From assembly GCA_017554565.1 (NCBI GenBank), contig JAFZID010000095.1, forward strand, positions 1 to 33,890: DNA of 33,890 nt, given 5' to 3'. Below the pieces are notes generated by a model that saw nothing but the letters and a program-made list of their open reading frames with translations, was not told where the DNA came from and ran no database searches. A program made the position numbers and the translations under genes. This DNA is from a bacterium. GTDB taxonomy: Bacteria > Auribacterota > UBA3054. Numbering within the stretch: the first letter of the stretch is position 1; each line of letters begins with the position of its first letter. Shown here one piece after another: positions 10,613 to 18,861 of the stretch.

Positions 10613-11775
10613 GTAAGTTCTACGCTTTCTTTTCCACGCCCCAGGGCGAAGTGAAGCCGGCGCTGTACGTCGTGCTGTTCGTCTTCGCCCTGATCTCGAC
10701 CTGGCTTTTGACGAAGCTGGTCCTGGCGTTCGCTCTGAAGAAAAAACTCTTCGGCCCGGTGGGAGGACGCCATGTCGGCGGCCGCCAGATCCCGCGCTTG
10801 GGCGGGGTGGCGCTTATAATTTCCTTCGCTTTGACGGCGGCCCTTGCCGCTTTCCTGCATCCCGGAGTCGCCAGGGAATTCCTGCAGCCGCAGACCATTG
10901 CCATTTTCGCCGGGCTGCTCATTGTGGGAGCGTTGGGCGTGGTGGACGATCTTCTGCAGCTCAACTGGGCCACGAAATTCGTTTTCCAGATCGTGGCCAG
11001 CTGCCTGGTCATCGGCAACGGCGTCATCGTCGCCAAAATCACCAACCCCTTCGGCCCCACCTTGGATTTCTATCCCTGGATGGCCGTGGCCTTCACGCTT
11101 ATCTGGCTGGTGGGCATCACCAACGCCATCAATCTTAGCGACGGTCTGGACGGGCTGTGCGGCGGGATAATCTTCATCGTGGCGGTGGTCATATTCACCA
11201 ATTCCCAGATACTGACCCACGCCAGGCCGGAGCAGTTTTCGCTCTTTATTTTCCCCAGCGTGGTCTGCGCCATAATCCTGGGAGCGGTCCTGGGATTTCT
11301 GCGCTACAACTTTTATCCCGCCAAGATCTTCCTGGGGGACGGGGGAGCGCTTTTCCTGGGCTTTTTGGTGGCCTGCATGGCCATAAGGAGCTCACAGATA
11401 AGCGCCACCAGCGTGGCGCTGCTGGTTCCCCTGATCGCGTTGGGCCTTCCCATCCTGGACACCACGTTGGCCTTTCTGCGCCGCACCGCCAGAAGGGGCA
11501 ATCCCTTCCAGTCCGACGCCCAGCACATCCATCACAAGATCATGTACAGCGGGCTTACGCATCCCGAGACCGTGCTTGTCTTGTACGGCTTCTGCCTGCT
11601 CCTGGGCCTGGCGGCGTTGGCCTTATCCCTTAGGAGCAACCAGTACGCCGGCATCATATTGGTGGTGCTGACCATCATCATTCTTCTGGGCTTCAAAAAA
11701 TTCGGCGTTCTGGACGTCACCAGGCTCTGGGGCGTCAGGCGCCGCGGCGAAGCGGAAGACAAAGAGGAAAAATGA
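10609..11775 (+). CDS. Undecaprenyl-phosphate sugar-1-phosphate transferase (WecA/TagO-like)
   Basis: An integral membrane enzyme of 388 residues with about ten or eleven hydrophobic helices. It belongs to the polyprenyl-phosphate HexNAc-1-phosphate transferase superfamily that includes MraY. The active-site Asp pair lies in VVDDLLQLNW, followed by NLSDGLDGLCGG, and GDGGALFLGF marks the catalytic loop. QHIHHK is the HxHH[RK] motif that separates the WecA/TagO/WbpL branch from MraY. It most likely transfers GlcNAc-1-phosphate from UDP-GlcNAc to undecaprenyl phosphate, starting O-antigen, exopolysaccharide or similar polymers at the inner face of the cytoplasmic membrane. The sugar specificity cannot be read from the sequence. 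It overlaps both neighbours by four bases (ATGA). Confidence 0.9.
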   Translation: MSKFYAFFSTPQGEVKPALYVVLFVFALISTWLLTKLVLAFALKKKLFGPVGGRHVGGRQIPRLGGVALIISFALTAALAAFLHPGVAREFLQPQTIAIFAGLLIVGALGVVDDLLQLNWATKFVFQIVASCLVIGNGVIVAKITNPFGPTLDFYPWMAVAFTLIWLVGITNAINLSDGLDGLCGGIIFIVAVVIFTNSQILTHARPEQFSLFIFPSVVCAIILGAVLGFLRYNFYPAKIFLGDGGALFLGFLVACMAIRSSQISATSVALLVPLIALGLPILDTTLAFLRRTARRGNPFQSDAQHIHHKIMYSGLTHPETVLVLYGFCLLLGLAALALSLRSNQYAGIILVVLTIIILLGFKKFGVLDVTRLWGVRRRGEAEDKEEK

Positions 11776-12608
11776 GTCCCGACAAGCCTTTGATCCCGCT
11801 GGTGAAAGATTATCTCCGCCAGGAGATGACCCTGGGAAGGTGGCAGAACATTGCGCCTGAAACGCTGCCTCCGGAACCCGGGGACGTGAAGGCTTTTTTG
11901 GAAAAAATGGCGAAGGAAAAAAAGCGGGCGGCGGAAAAGGCCGCGTCGGCCGCATCGCCTTCCGGCGCGGGCAACGCCGCCGGAGAAAGCCTGCAGAAAA
12001 TCCGCCAGCCCTTCCGCCCCGAGGGCAAAAGCAAGGCTGAGGATCTTCATCAGCTCAGGGAATACATGCTGGGCTGCCGGCAGTGCCCGCTTTTCAAGGA
12101 CCGGCACAATCTGGTCTTCGGCTCCGGAGATCCGGAGACGAAGCTGATGTTCATCGGCGAGGCTCCCGGGGAGGATGAAGACCTGCAGGGCGAGCCCTTC
12201 GTGGGAAGAGCGGGGGAGCTTCTGACGGACATCATCGAAAAAGGCATGAAGATCCCGAGAAAGAGCGTCTATATCGCCAACGTCCTGAAATGCCGACCGC
12301 CCATGAACCGCGATCCCCAGCCCAACGAGATAGACTGCTGCACGCCGGCGCTGGTCTGGCAGATAAAGATAATCAGGCCCAAGGTAATAATCGCTTTGGG
12401 AGCCTTCGCGTCGCGCTATCTTCTGAACACCAGATCCGGCATCAACGCCCTGCGCGGCTCTTTCCACACTCTCAGGTTGGACGGCATGACCATTCCCGTT
12501 ATGCCGACCTATCATCCTTCCTATGTTTTGCGGGAATACACCGTGGACGTCAGAAGAAAAGTCTGGAGCGACGTCCTCCAGGTGGTGGAGTATCTCAAGA
12601 AAAATTAA
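11772..12608 (+). CDS. Uracil-DNA glycosylase, family 4 (Fe-S type)
   Basis: 278 residues. The C-terminal ~185 residues are a family 4 uracil-DNA glycosylase, which removes uracil from DNA in base excision repair. Motif 1 is GEAPGEDED (129-137), with the conserved GEPFVGRAG following. The late HPSYVLR motif supplies the base-flipping segment. Four 4Fe-4S ligands are predicted: C102 and C105 (GCRQC), C174 (LKCRPP) and C189 or C190. The first ~85 residues are a charged, Ala/Lys-rich, low-complexity extension not needed for the fold. Related domains occur as phage DNA polymerase N-termini, but no polymerase is fused here. It overlaps the upstream gene by four bases and is followed by AAGGAGG for the next gene. 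Confidence 0.93.
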   Translation: MSPDKPLIPLVKDYLRQEMTLGRWQNIAPETLPPEPGDVKAFLEKMAKEKKRAAEKAASAASPSGAGNAAGESLQKIRQPFRPEGKSKAEDLHQLREYMLGCRQCPLFKDRHNLVFGSGDPETKLMFIGEAPGEDEDLQGEPFVGRAGELLTDIIEKGMKIPRKSVYIANVLKCRPPMNRDPQPNEIDCCTPALVWQIKIIRPKVIIALGAFASRYLLNTRSGINALRGSFHTLRLDGMTIPVMPTYHPSYVLREYTVDVRRKVWSDVLQVVEYLKKN

Positions 12609-12617
12609 GGAGGCCTC

Positions 12618-13553
12618 ATGGCCGCAAGTTACAAGCATATTTTCGGACCCGTGGCTTCGCGCCGCCTGGGCCGTTCTCTGGGAATAGACCTTCTGCCCTT
12701 CAAGACCTGCACCCTGGACTGCGTTTACTGCGAGTGCGGCCGCACCACGGAACTCACCAAGCGAAGGAGAGATTTCTTTTCGCCGGAAGAAGTCCTGGCG
12801 GAACTGAAGGACTGGAAGGAAGCCGGCAACGAGGCGGACATAGTGACGCTGGCGGGCTCCGGAGAGCCGCTTCTGGCGCTCTCCCTTGAAAAGATCATAA
12901 AAGGCATCAAGGAGATCACGGGCCTGCCCTGCTGCCTCATCACCAACGGCACGCTTTTCATGGATCCCTCGGCCCGCCGGGCGGCCATGAATGCGGACAT
13001 CGTCATGCCCAGCCTGGACGCCGCGGACGAAGCCACCTTCAAAAAGATCAACCGTCCCGTCGAAGATCTTTCCTTCGCGGAATATCTGGAAGGTCTGGAG
13101 CTTTTCTGCCGGGAATACAGGGGAAAAGGCAAAATAAACCTGGAGATCTTCCTGGTGCCGGGCATAAACGACAACGAGGACCAGATCAAAGCCCTTTCCC
13201 TTTTGTCCCGCAGCCTCCATGCGGATTCCGTCCAATTAAACACCGCCGTCAGGCCGCCGGCGGACAAAGACGTCATGCCCATCCCCAGGGAAGAAATGGA
13301 AAAATGGGCCCGCTATTTCATCCCCAAAGCGGAAGTCATCGCCTCTTATCACAGCGCTCCTTTGAAAGAAAGCAAAGCGGTGAGCGAAGAGGCGCTTCTG
13401 GAAGCTTTGAGCCACAGGATAATGTCTTTGGAGGATCTGGTGGAAGCCAAAGGGTATCCCCGAAAGGAGACCGAAGCGCTGCTCAGGACTCTTCTTGAAA
13501 AAGGGCTGATCCGTTCCCGCGCCCAGGACGGGAAGGATTTTTATTATGTTTGA
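12618..13553 (+). CDS. Radical SAM protein with C-terminal winged-helix-like segment
   Basis: 311 residues. C31, C35 and C38 form the CxxxCxxC cluster that binds the radical-SAM 4Fe-4S centre (CTLDCVYC), and the Gly-rich SAM segment follows as LAGSGEP. It resembles COG0731, often labelled 'wyosine synthetase-like', but wyosine is an archaeal/eukaryotic modification, so that label should not be taken as function. Residues from about 262 to the end (HRIMSLEDLVEA...LLEKGLIRSR...YYV) look like a small winged helix, suggesting nucleic-acid binding. A very strong AAGGAGG precedes the ATG. It overlaps tatD by eight bases. Its place between a uracil glycosylase and a TatD nuclease hints at nucleic-acid metabolism; the actual reaction is unknown. 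Confidence 0.8.
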   Translation: MAASYKHIFGPVASRRLGRSLGIDLLPFKTCTLDCVYCECGRTTELTKRRRDFFSPEEVLAELKDWKEAGNEADIVTLAGSGEPLLALSLEKIIKGIKEITGLPCCLITNGTLFMDPSARRAAMNADIVMPSLDAADEATFKKINRPVEDLSFAEYLEGLELFCREYRGKGKINLEIFLVPGINDNEDQIKALSLLSRSLHADSVQLNTAVRPPADKDVMPIPREEMEKWARYFIPKAEVIASYHSAPLKESKAVSEEALLEALSHRIMSLEDLVEAKGYPRKETEALLRTLLEKGLIRSRAQDGKDFYYV

Positions 13554-14331
13554 CGTCCACGCCCATCTGACGGACGACTGTATTTTCCGGCATCTGGAAG
13601 AAACTTTGCGCCGCGCCCGCGAAGCGGGTGTGCGGCGTTTTTTAATACCGGCCTACAGTCCGCTGCTTTGGGAAAGAGCCCGGGACATTGCCGAACAAAA
13701 CCAGGACGTTTATTTCGCCATAGGCGTTCATCCGCTTTTCCTTGACGACAAGGAACCGGAAGGCCTCAGGGAAACGCTTATAAAGCATCCGAAATGCCTG
13801 GCGGCGGGGGAAGTCGGCCTCGACGCCTTCCTGCCCGGGAGCGATCTTGCCCGGCAGAGCGCCTGGTTTGAGCAGGAAGCGGCCTTCGCCGCCGAACACG
13901 ATAAACCGCTCGTTATTCATTGCAGGAAGGCTTATTCCGAGCTCCTGGCGCTTTTAAAGGACCAGTTCAAGATCAAGCCGCTTCCCTTTTTGCTTCACAG
14001 CTGCTCCAGCTCCAGGGAACAGCTCGGTCCTTTTCTGGAAATGGGGGCTTACGTAAGCTTTTCCGGGACTCTGACCAGAAGCAACGCCAGGAAAGTGAAG
14101 GAGCTGGCCCTTGGCGTTCCCAGTGAGAGAGTGCTTCTGGAGACCGACAGCCCCTACATAGGCACCGACAAGGTCAGGCCGCCCTTTGTGAGGCCCCTGC
14201 AGGTCATGGAAGTGGCCGAAGCTTATGCGGAGCTGACGGGGCTCAGCCTGGAGGAAACGGAAAAACTGACGGAGGCCAATTCCGAGCGCTTCTTCCGTTT
14301 TGGGAAAACAGTGACAGAACGTCAGTCTTGA
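13546..14331 (+). CDS. tatD: TatD-family metal-dependent hydrolase/DNase
   Basis: 261 residues, the standard TatD length. Metal-binding motifs of the amidohydrolase fold appear in order: HAHL at the N-terminus, GEVGLD, LVIHCRKA, HSCSSS and the late LLETDSPY. TatD proteins are cytoplasmic 3'-5' exonucleases acting on DNA or RNA, linked to repair of oxidative damage. The start overlaps the end of the radical SAM gene in another frame, so the two are coupled. It is the last gene of the gyrB-initiated run. Confidence 0.93.
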   Translation: MFDVHAHLTDDCIFRHLEETLRRAREAGVRRFLIPAYSPLLWERARDIAEQNQDVYFAIGVHPLFLDDKEPEGLRETLIKHPKCLAAGEVGLDAFLPGSDLARQSAWFEQEAAFAAEHDKPLVIHCRKAYSELLALLKDQFKIKPLPFLLHSCSSSREQLGPFLEMGAYVSFSGTLTRSNARKVKELALGVPSERVLLETDSPYIGTDKVRPPFVRPLQVMEVAEAYAELTGLSLEETEKLTEANSERFFRFGKTVTERQS

Positions 14332-14336
14332 GGAGA

Positions 14337-14365
14337 CGAAAAGTTTCCCCTTTCGGAAGTTTTCG
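14337..14365 (+). terminator. Weak hairpin after tatD
   Basis: CGAAAA (14337-14342) pairs with TTTTCG (14360-14365), with an inner TTCC (14345-14348) and GGAA (14355-14358). Only a broken T-rich stretch follows, so it may be an inefficient terminator or a boundary hairpin between tatD and priA. Confidence 0.4.
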
Positions 14366-14377
14366 CGGTTTTCCCTT

Positions 14378-14386
14378 TGCTATAAT
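14378..14386 (+). promoter_or_regulatory. Extended -10 promoter of priA
   Basis: TGC followed by a perfect TATAAT (14381-14386). There is no convincing -35 element; the matching position reads AGTTTT. An extended -10 compensates for a missing -35. The expected start, about seven bases downstream, falls at or next to the A of the priA ATG (14393). Confidence 0.7.
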
Positions 14387-14392
14387 TGAAAT

Positions 14393-16633
14393 ATGCCAGA
14401 ATACGTCTCAATAGCCTTTGAAGCCAACCTTGACACCCACTACACCTACCGCGTTCCGGAATCTTTGAGAGAGGGAGCCCGGATGGGAACGCGGGTCATG
14501 GCGCCTTTGGGAAGATCCCAGAGGATAGGCTACGTTGTGGAGGAAGACCCCGAAGTTCCCAAGGGCATAGAGTTGAAGGAGATCAGCTCCCTGGTGGACA
14601 AGGTGGCCATGATCACGCCGCCTTTGATGAAACTGGCCATTTTCGTCTCCGACTATTATTTCTGCGGCCTGGGCCAGGCTCTGCGCTGCTTCCTGCCGGC
14701 TCCTGTCCGCCACCGGGCCACGGATCTCGGATTGGTGCACGTGATAAAGATCAAGCGCTCCCCCGAAGAACTGGAAGAGCTTTACAAGAAAGTCGCCGAG
14801 CGCTTCTGGAAAAAAAGAAATCTGTTGCGCTGCCTGATGCTGAAGGCGGCTTCCCCCGACCATAAGACGCCTATGCTCCTGCAGGAACTCAGGGAAAGAG
14901 CGGAGTGCGACCTGGCCTCCGTGAGAGCCCTTGAAAAACAGGGGATAATAGAGATCGCTTTGGAAAAGCACTGGTCCCTGAGGGATGACGAAGCGGCGCT
15001 TCCCAACATTCCTCCCGAACTGACGGAGGACCAGAAGATCGCGGTGGAAAAAGTTCTGGAGAAGAAAAACGAATTCGGGGCTTTCCTTTTGCACGGCGTC
15101 ACCGGCAGCGGCAAGACGGAAGTGTATCTCCACATCATCGAAGAGGCCCTGAAAGCCAATAAGACCGCCATCGTTTTGGTGCCCGAGATAGCCCTGACTC
15201 CCCAGACCGCCGACCGCTTCCGGGGCCGCTTCGGCTCCAAGGTCGCCGTCTTGCACAGCGCCCAGAGCGACAAGGAGCGCCACAACCAGTGGTGGCGCAT
15301 CAGGGAAGGGCACGCCAGAGTCGTCGTGGGCGCCCGCTCGGCGATATTCTCGCCGGTCTCCGATCTCGGCTGCGTCATAGTGGACGAGGAGCACGAGGGC
15401 AGCTACAAGCAGAACGGCGAAGCGCCCTATTACAACGCCAGGGATCTGGCCGTCATGCGCGCCAAACTTGAAAACTGCCCGGTGGTCCTGGGTTCCGCCA
15501 CGCCTTCTTTGGAAAGCGTCAGGAACGTGCAGCTTGGAAAATACGCTCTGCTGAACTTGAAAAAAAGAGTCTGCGCCTCCGCGGACATCGAAACGGAACT
15601 GGTGGATCTCAATCAGGAAGTTTTGGCGGCGCCCCAGTTCGGGCTGGTCTCCCGCTCCCTGAAAGCCGCCCTGTCCAGCTGCCTGGAAAAAAGGGAGCAG
15701 GCCATTCTTTTTTTGAACCGCCGCGGCTATGTTCCCAGGCTCATTTGCCCCGAGTGCTACGAGACGCTTAAGTGCCCCAGCTGTTCCGTGCCGCTGGCCT
15801 ACCACAAAAGGGACAACCTCCTGAAGTGCCATCTCTGCGGCTATACGGAAGAATATCTTCCGCCTTACAAATGCCCCGAGTGCGACGTCAACCTGAAGCC
15901 GGCGGGCTACGGCACCCAGCGGGTGGAGAATCTTCTGCACGCCCTTTTCCCGGAATCGAAGATAGGCCGCATGGACAGGGACACCACGTCCAAAAGAGGC
16001 GCCCACGAAAAGATCCTGGGGGATTTTGCGGCCCATGAGTTCGACATACTCCTCGGCACGCAGATGATCGCCAAGGGCCTGGACTTCCACAACGTCACCT
16101 TGGTTGGCGTTCTGAACGCCGACATTTCCCTCAACACCCCGGATTTCCGTTCCGGAGAGAGGACCTTCCAGCTGGTCACCCAGGTGGTGGGCCGTTCCGG
16201 CAGGGGAGCCAAAGCCGGCAAATCCATAGTCCAGTCCTACACGCCGGAAGCCTCAGTCCTTCGCTGCGCTGTGGAAGGGAATTGGGAGGGCTTCGTGAAA
16301 AAAGAGATGGAGGAGCGAAGGGAATTCAATTATCCGCCCTTCAGCCATATCATAGAGATAGTGTTCCGCTCCAAGGACAGCAAAAAAGCCTACGCCGCCG
16401 CCGACAAAGTCCGGAAAAAACTCGCGGCGCTCTCCGACGGTATGACGGGATATTTTTACCTGACGGAAGTGGAGGAAGCATACCCCGCCTTCGCCTTCAA
16501 CGAATACCGCTGGCAGATACATATGCGGGTCTCCTCCGTCATGCGCGCCATGGAGACGCTGATTCGCCCGGTAAAGCCCTTCCTCAAGAGCGCCTCGAAC
16601 GTCAAGTGCCAGGTGGACGTCGATCCAGTCTGA
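14393..16633 (+). CDS. priA: Primosomal protein N' (replication restart helicase PriA)
   Basis: 746 residues, the usual PriA length. It recognises stalled forks and reloads the replicative helicase, acting as a 3'-5' superfamily 2 DNA helicase. The N-terminal 3'-DNA-end-binding domain is present (MPEYVSIAFEANL). The helicase core has Walker A GVTGSGKT near 235-243 and the DEEH box near 331. Zinc-binding cysteines follow in four CxxC pairs (CPEC, CPSC, CHLC, CPEC) between about residues 454 and 502, then helicase motifs V and VI (GTQMIAKGLDF; TQVVGRSGRG). The start is fixed by the conserved N-terminus. No Shine-Dalgarno sequence precedes it, and the -10 element ends only six bases upstream, so a leaderless mRNA is likely. 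Confidence 0.97.
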   Translation: MPEYVSIAFEANLDTHYTYRVPESLREGARMGTRVMAPLGRSQRIGYVVEEDPEVPKGIELKEISSLVDKVAMITPPLMKLAIFVSDYYFCGLGQALRCFLPAPVRHRATDLGLVHVIKIKRSPEELEELYKKVAERFWKKRNLLRCLMLKAASPDHKTPMLLQELRERAECDLASVRALEKQGIIEIALEKHWSLRDDEAALPNIPPELTEDQKIAVEKVLEKKNEFGAFLLHGVTGSGKTEVYLHIIEEALKANKTAIVLVPEIALTPQTADRFRGRFGSKVAVLHSAQSDKERHNQWWRIREGHARVVVGARSAIFSPVSDLGCVIVDEEHEGSYKQNGEAPYYNARDLAVMRAKLENCPVVLGSATPSLESVRNVQLGKYALLNLKKRVCASADIETELVDLNQEVLAAPQFGLVSRSLKAALSSCLEKREQAILFLNRRGYVPRLICPECYETLKCPSCSVPLAYHKRDNLLKCHLCGYTEEYLPPYKCPECDVNLKPAGYGTQRVENLLHALFPESKIGRMDRDTTSKRGAHEKILGDFAAHEFDILLGTQMIAKGLDFHNVTLVGVLNADISLNTPDFRSGERTFQLVTQVVGRSGRGAKAGKSIVQSYTPEASVLRCAVEGNWEGFVKKEMEERREFNYPPFSHIIEIVFRSKDSKKAYAAADKVRKKLAALSDGMTGYFYLTEVEEAYPAFAFNEYRWQIHMRVSSVMRAMETLIRPVKPFLKSASNVKCQVDVDPV

Positions 16634-16661
16634 GTTTTCTAAAGATCCCAAGCATATGTAT

Positions 16662-16698
16662 AAAAAAGGAACTTTGCTGTTAAGGCAGCAAAGTTCCT
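16662..16698 (-). terminator. Terminator of the subtilase operon (possibly shared with priA)
   Basis: A 13-bp stem (16667-16679 with 16686-16698) has a 6-base loop. On the reverse strand it is followed by six Ts (16662-16667 read as the complement), making a textbook terminator for the reverse-strand operon. On the forward strand the downstream sequence is only moderately T-rich, so it may also help end priA transcription. Confidence 0.85.
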
Positions 16699-16733
16699 AA
16701 AATTTTAAATTAGCTATTTGATGGTTTAAGCGA

Positions 16734-18857
16734 TCAGCATTTGCGTCTGCGCGAGGCCAAAAGGGCCAAGGAGAGCAGGAAGGTCATGACGGCGGTCGGT
16801 TCGGGAACGACCTCGTTCAGGCCGGAAACGCAGAGCGCGAAATTCTGGGGGCCTTCCATAACGTTGAATCCGCTGACTTTCACCTCGATGCGGCTGCCGG
16901 CGGGGAAATCGTCCACTCTGCAGCGCTCGCAGTTGTTTTTATAGTCGTTGTGTCCCGATTTGCCGCCGGAGTAATAATCGGTTTCTCCGTCGCTGACGAT
17001 GATGTCAAGATCGTTGACCAGGGCGAAAGCCGCGCCAACCGTGCCGGGATAGTCGCTCCAGCAGAGCGTGGCGGAAACAGGGCCATCGCTTTCCTTGGTG
17101 AAGAAATAGGAAACGGTTTTCCCGGTTTCTTCTATCGTTCCTTCCGTGACGAAGAGCTTGCCGTATGAGGGGTTCAGGCTTTCGTTAAGATTGACATGCC
17201 CGAAGCCGTTCACCCAGTTGGGGACGACTTCCGGGATCTCGGTGCAGCTGTCAAACTGACCTTTGCCCATAGTCCTGGCGCCGTTGATGAGCAGCGCTTT
17301 CACCAAAGCGCAGGAGGGGGAGGCGATGTCGGTATTTTCTTTCAGGTACTGCAGGGCGCAGGCCGCCGCGCCGGAAGTCAGGGGCGTGGCCATGGAGGTT
17401 CCGAACATAAAAGTGTAATAAGATTTTCTTTCGCCATCGTTGTCATCGTCATAGAGCGATTCCGTGGAGTAGATCCAGGTGCCGGGCGCCACGATGTCAG
17501 GTTTCGCCCTGCCGTCCTTGGCGGGTCCGCGGCTGGAGAAGTAGGCCATGCCCTGCTGCGTTTCGTTGAAGGGATAAGCGGCCTTGTCGTTATAATAGGG
17601 ATTGTCGATCGGCAATTCCCAGAGCATGCCGTAAGTATAGGGGTATTCCGGACGGTAACTTTCCGAGGCGCCCACCGTCATGGAGTTTTTGGCGACCGCT
17701 TCGCAGCCAAGGGAAAAATTATCCTCAAGGTCTATCCTTTCGTTCTCGTTCCCGGCGGCGAACAATAAGAGTAGATCGGGATATTGTATAGACAGCGCGT
17801 CATAGTATTGAGCCGTGCTGGTGTATTCTCCCTTGAAACTGTAGAAGCTGGAGCCCCAGCTGTTGTTCATGACTCTTCCGCCGGCTTCGTAAGCGTTCGC
17901 GATGTCGTTGTCCGAGAGATCCGCAATAGAAGAGGAGGCGTCGCCCAGGCAGATGAAATAGAGATCAGCTTCCCTGGCTGTTCCGGCGTAAGTGCCGCCG
18001 TAATGAGCGCCCGTTCCCGTTGCGGAGCCCGCCACGTGGGTACCGTGACCGTTAAGATCTTTCCAGTCAGTCCTCGTGGTGTTCAATTCGCCCACGACGC
18101 CGATCACGTTTTTATCCTGGAAGTCGTCGTGTATGTTGGCGGTGTCTCCGCTGTCAAGGCCGGTATCCGTCACTATGACCATCACGCCTTTTCCGGTATA
18201 GCCGGAGTTGTTGGCGCGGTCAACGTTCATGAGATTGTCGCCTCTGGCGACGTCGTTCATAAACTTTTTCACAGGTTTTATTTCAACGCTCAAGACTTCG
18301 CTTTTTGCGGCGAGAGAAGAAACTAGAGAGATGGGAATACTCGCTTCGACAATAGGCGGCTCTTTGTGAAGCAGTTTGTATTCCGTCACGTTTTTCTCTT
18401 TTAAGAATTCCGCGACCGCGTCATAACTGTCGGCTGTCGCAAGACCGATCAGAACTTTTTCCGAAGCGTCAGCTTCCGCGGTCTTCTTCTGGGAGGTTAA
18501 GGCTACCTTGTATTCCGGCTTGTATTCGGAGCAATACAAAAGAGGGAAGAGTTCGCCCAGCTCTTTTACCTGTTCTTTGGTGGCCAGGAAGATATAGGCG
18601 TTCGGCGGAATGGTGCCGATCTTTATTAGCCCCAGTTCTTTTATCTCTTTCAGCTCCGCGGAACTGAAATTGTTTTCCGGCTGCACGATGAACTGATACT
18701 TTCCGGAAGCGGTGGGGGAGGCTTGGAATGTTTCAGCGTTCGCAACTTTCGGAGAAGCGGGATCGATGGTGGCGTTTGAGAGCCTGATGAGGCCGGGGTC
18801 GGCCAGCAGAGAAAGGCTCAGAGAACTGAGGAAAATTATGGCGAAGAGTTTTTTCAT
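16734..18857 (-). CDS. Secreted subtilisin-like serine protease (S8) with PEP-CTERM-like tail
   Basis: 707 residues. A signal peptide (residues 1-19) is followed by a propeptide-like region to about 200. The S8 catalytic domain has Asp231 (TDTGLDSG), His271 (NGHGTHVAG), oxyanion Asn370 (AAGNE) and Ser488 (FGTSMATP), so the triad is complete. Residues ~560-680 form a beta-sandwich of the type following the catalytic domain in KP-43-like subtilases (LVNDLDI, NN-E-C, GPQNFALCVSG). The C-terminus is PEP (685-687), a hydrophobic stretch (about 690-701) and RRRKC, which matches PEP-CTERM-type sorting signals read by exosortases; no exosortase is in the window. It starts four bases after the stop of a paralogous protease gene and is the last gene of the operon. 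Likely an extracellular or surface endopeptidase; substrate unknown. Confidence 0.93.
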   Translation of the reverse strand: MKKLFAIIFLSSLSLSLLADPGLIRLSNATIDPASPKVANAETFQASPTASGKYQFIVQPENNFSSAELKEIKELGLIKIGTIPPNAYIFLATKEQVKELGELFPLLYCSEYKPEYKVALTSQKKTAEADASEKVLIGLATADSYDAVAEFLKEKNVTEYKLLHKEPPIVEASIPISLVSSLAAKSEVLSVEIKPVKKFMNDVARGDNLMNVDRANNSGYTGKGVMVIVTDTGLDSGDTANIHDDFQDKNVIGVVGELNTTRTDWKDLNGHGTHVAGSATGTGAHYGGTYAGTAREADLYFICLGDASSSIADLSDNDIANAYEAGGRVMNNSWGSSFYSFKGEYTSTAQYYDALSIQYPDLLLLFAAGNENERIDLEDNFSLGCEAVAKNSMTVGASESYRPEYPYTYGMLWELPIDNPYYNDKAAYPFNETQQGMAYFSSRGPAKDGRAKPDIVAPGTWIYSTESLYDDDNDGERKSYYTFMFGTSMATPLTSGAAACALQYLKENTDIASPSCALVKALLINGARTMGKGQFDSCTEIPEVVPNWVNGFGHVNLNESLNPSYGKLFVTEGTIEETGKTVSYFFTKESDGPVSATLCWSDYPGTVGAAFALVNDLDIIVSDGETDYYSGGKSGHNDYKNNCERCRVDDFPAGSRIEVKVSGFNVMEGPQNFALCVSGLNEVVPEPTAVMTFLLSLALLASRRRKC

Positions 18858-18861
18858 GTTT

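Noticed and set aside
12618-13553. Annotation as a wyosine synthetase (TYW1)
   Set aside because: Similarity is only at the COG level. Wyosine is not a bacterial modification, so the functional name is not supported.
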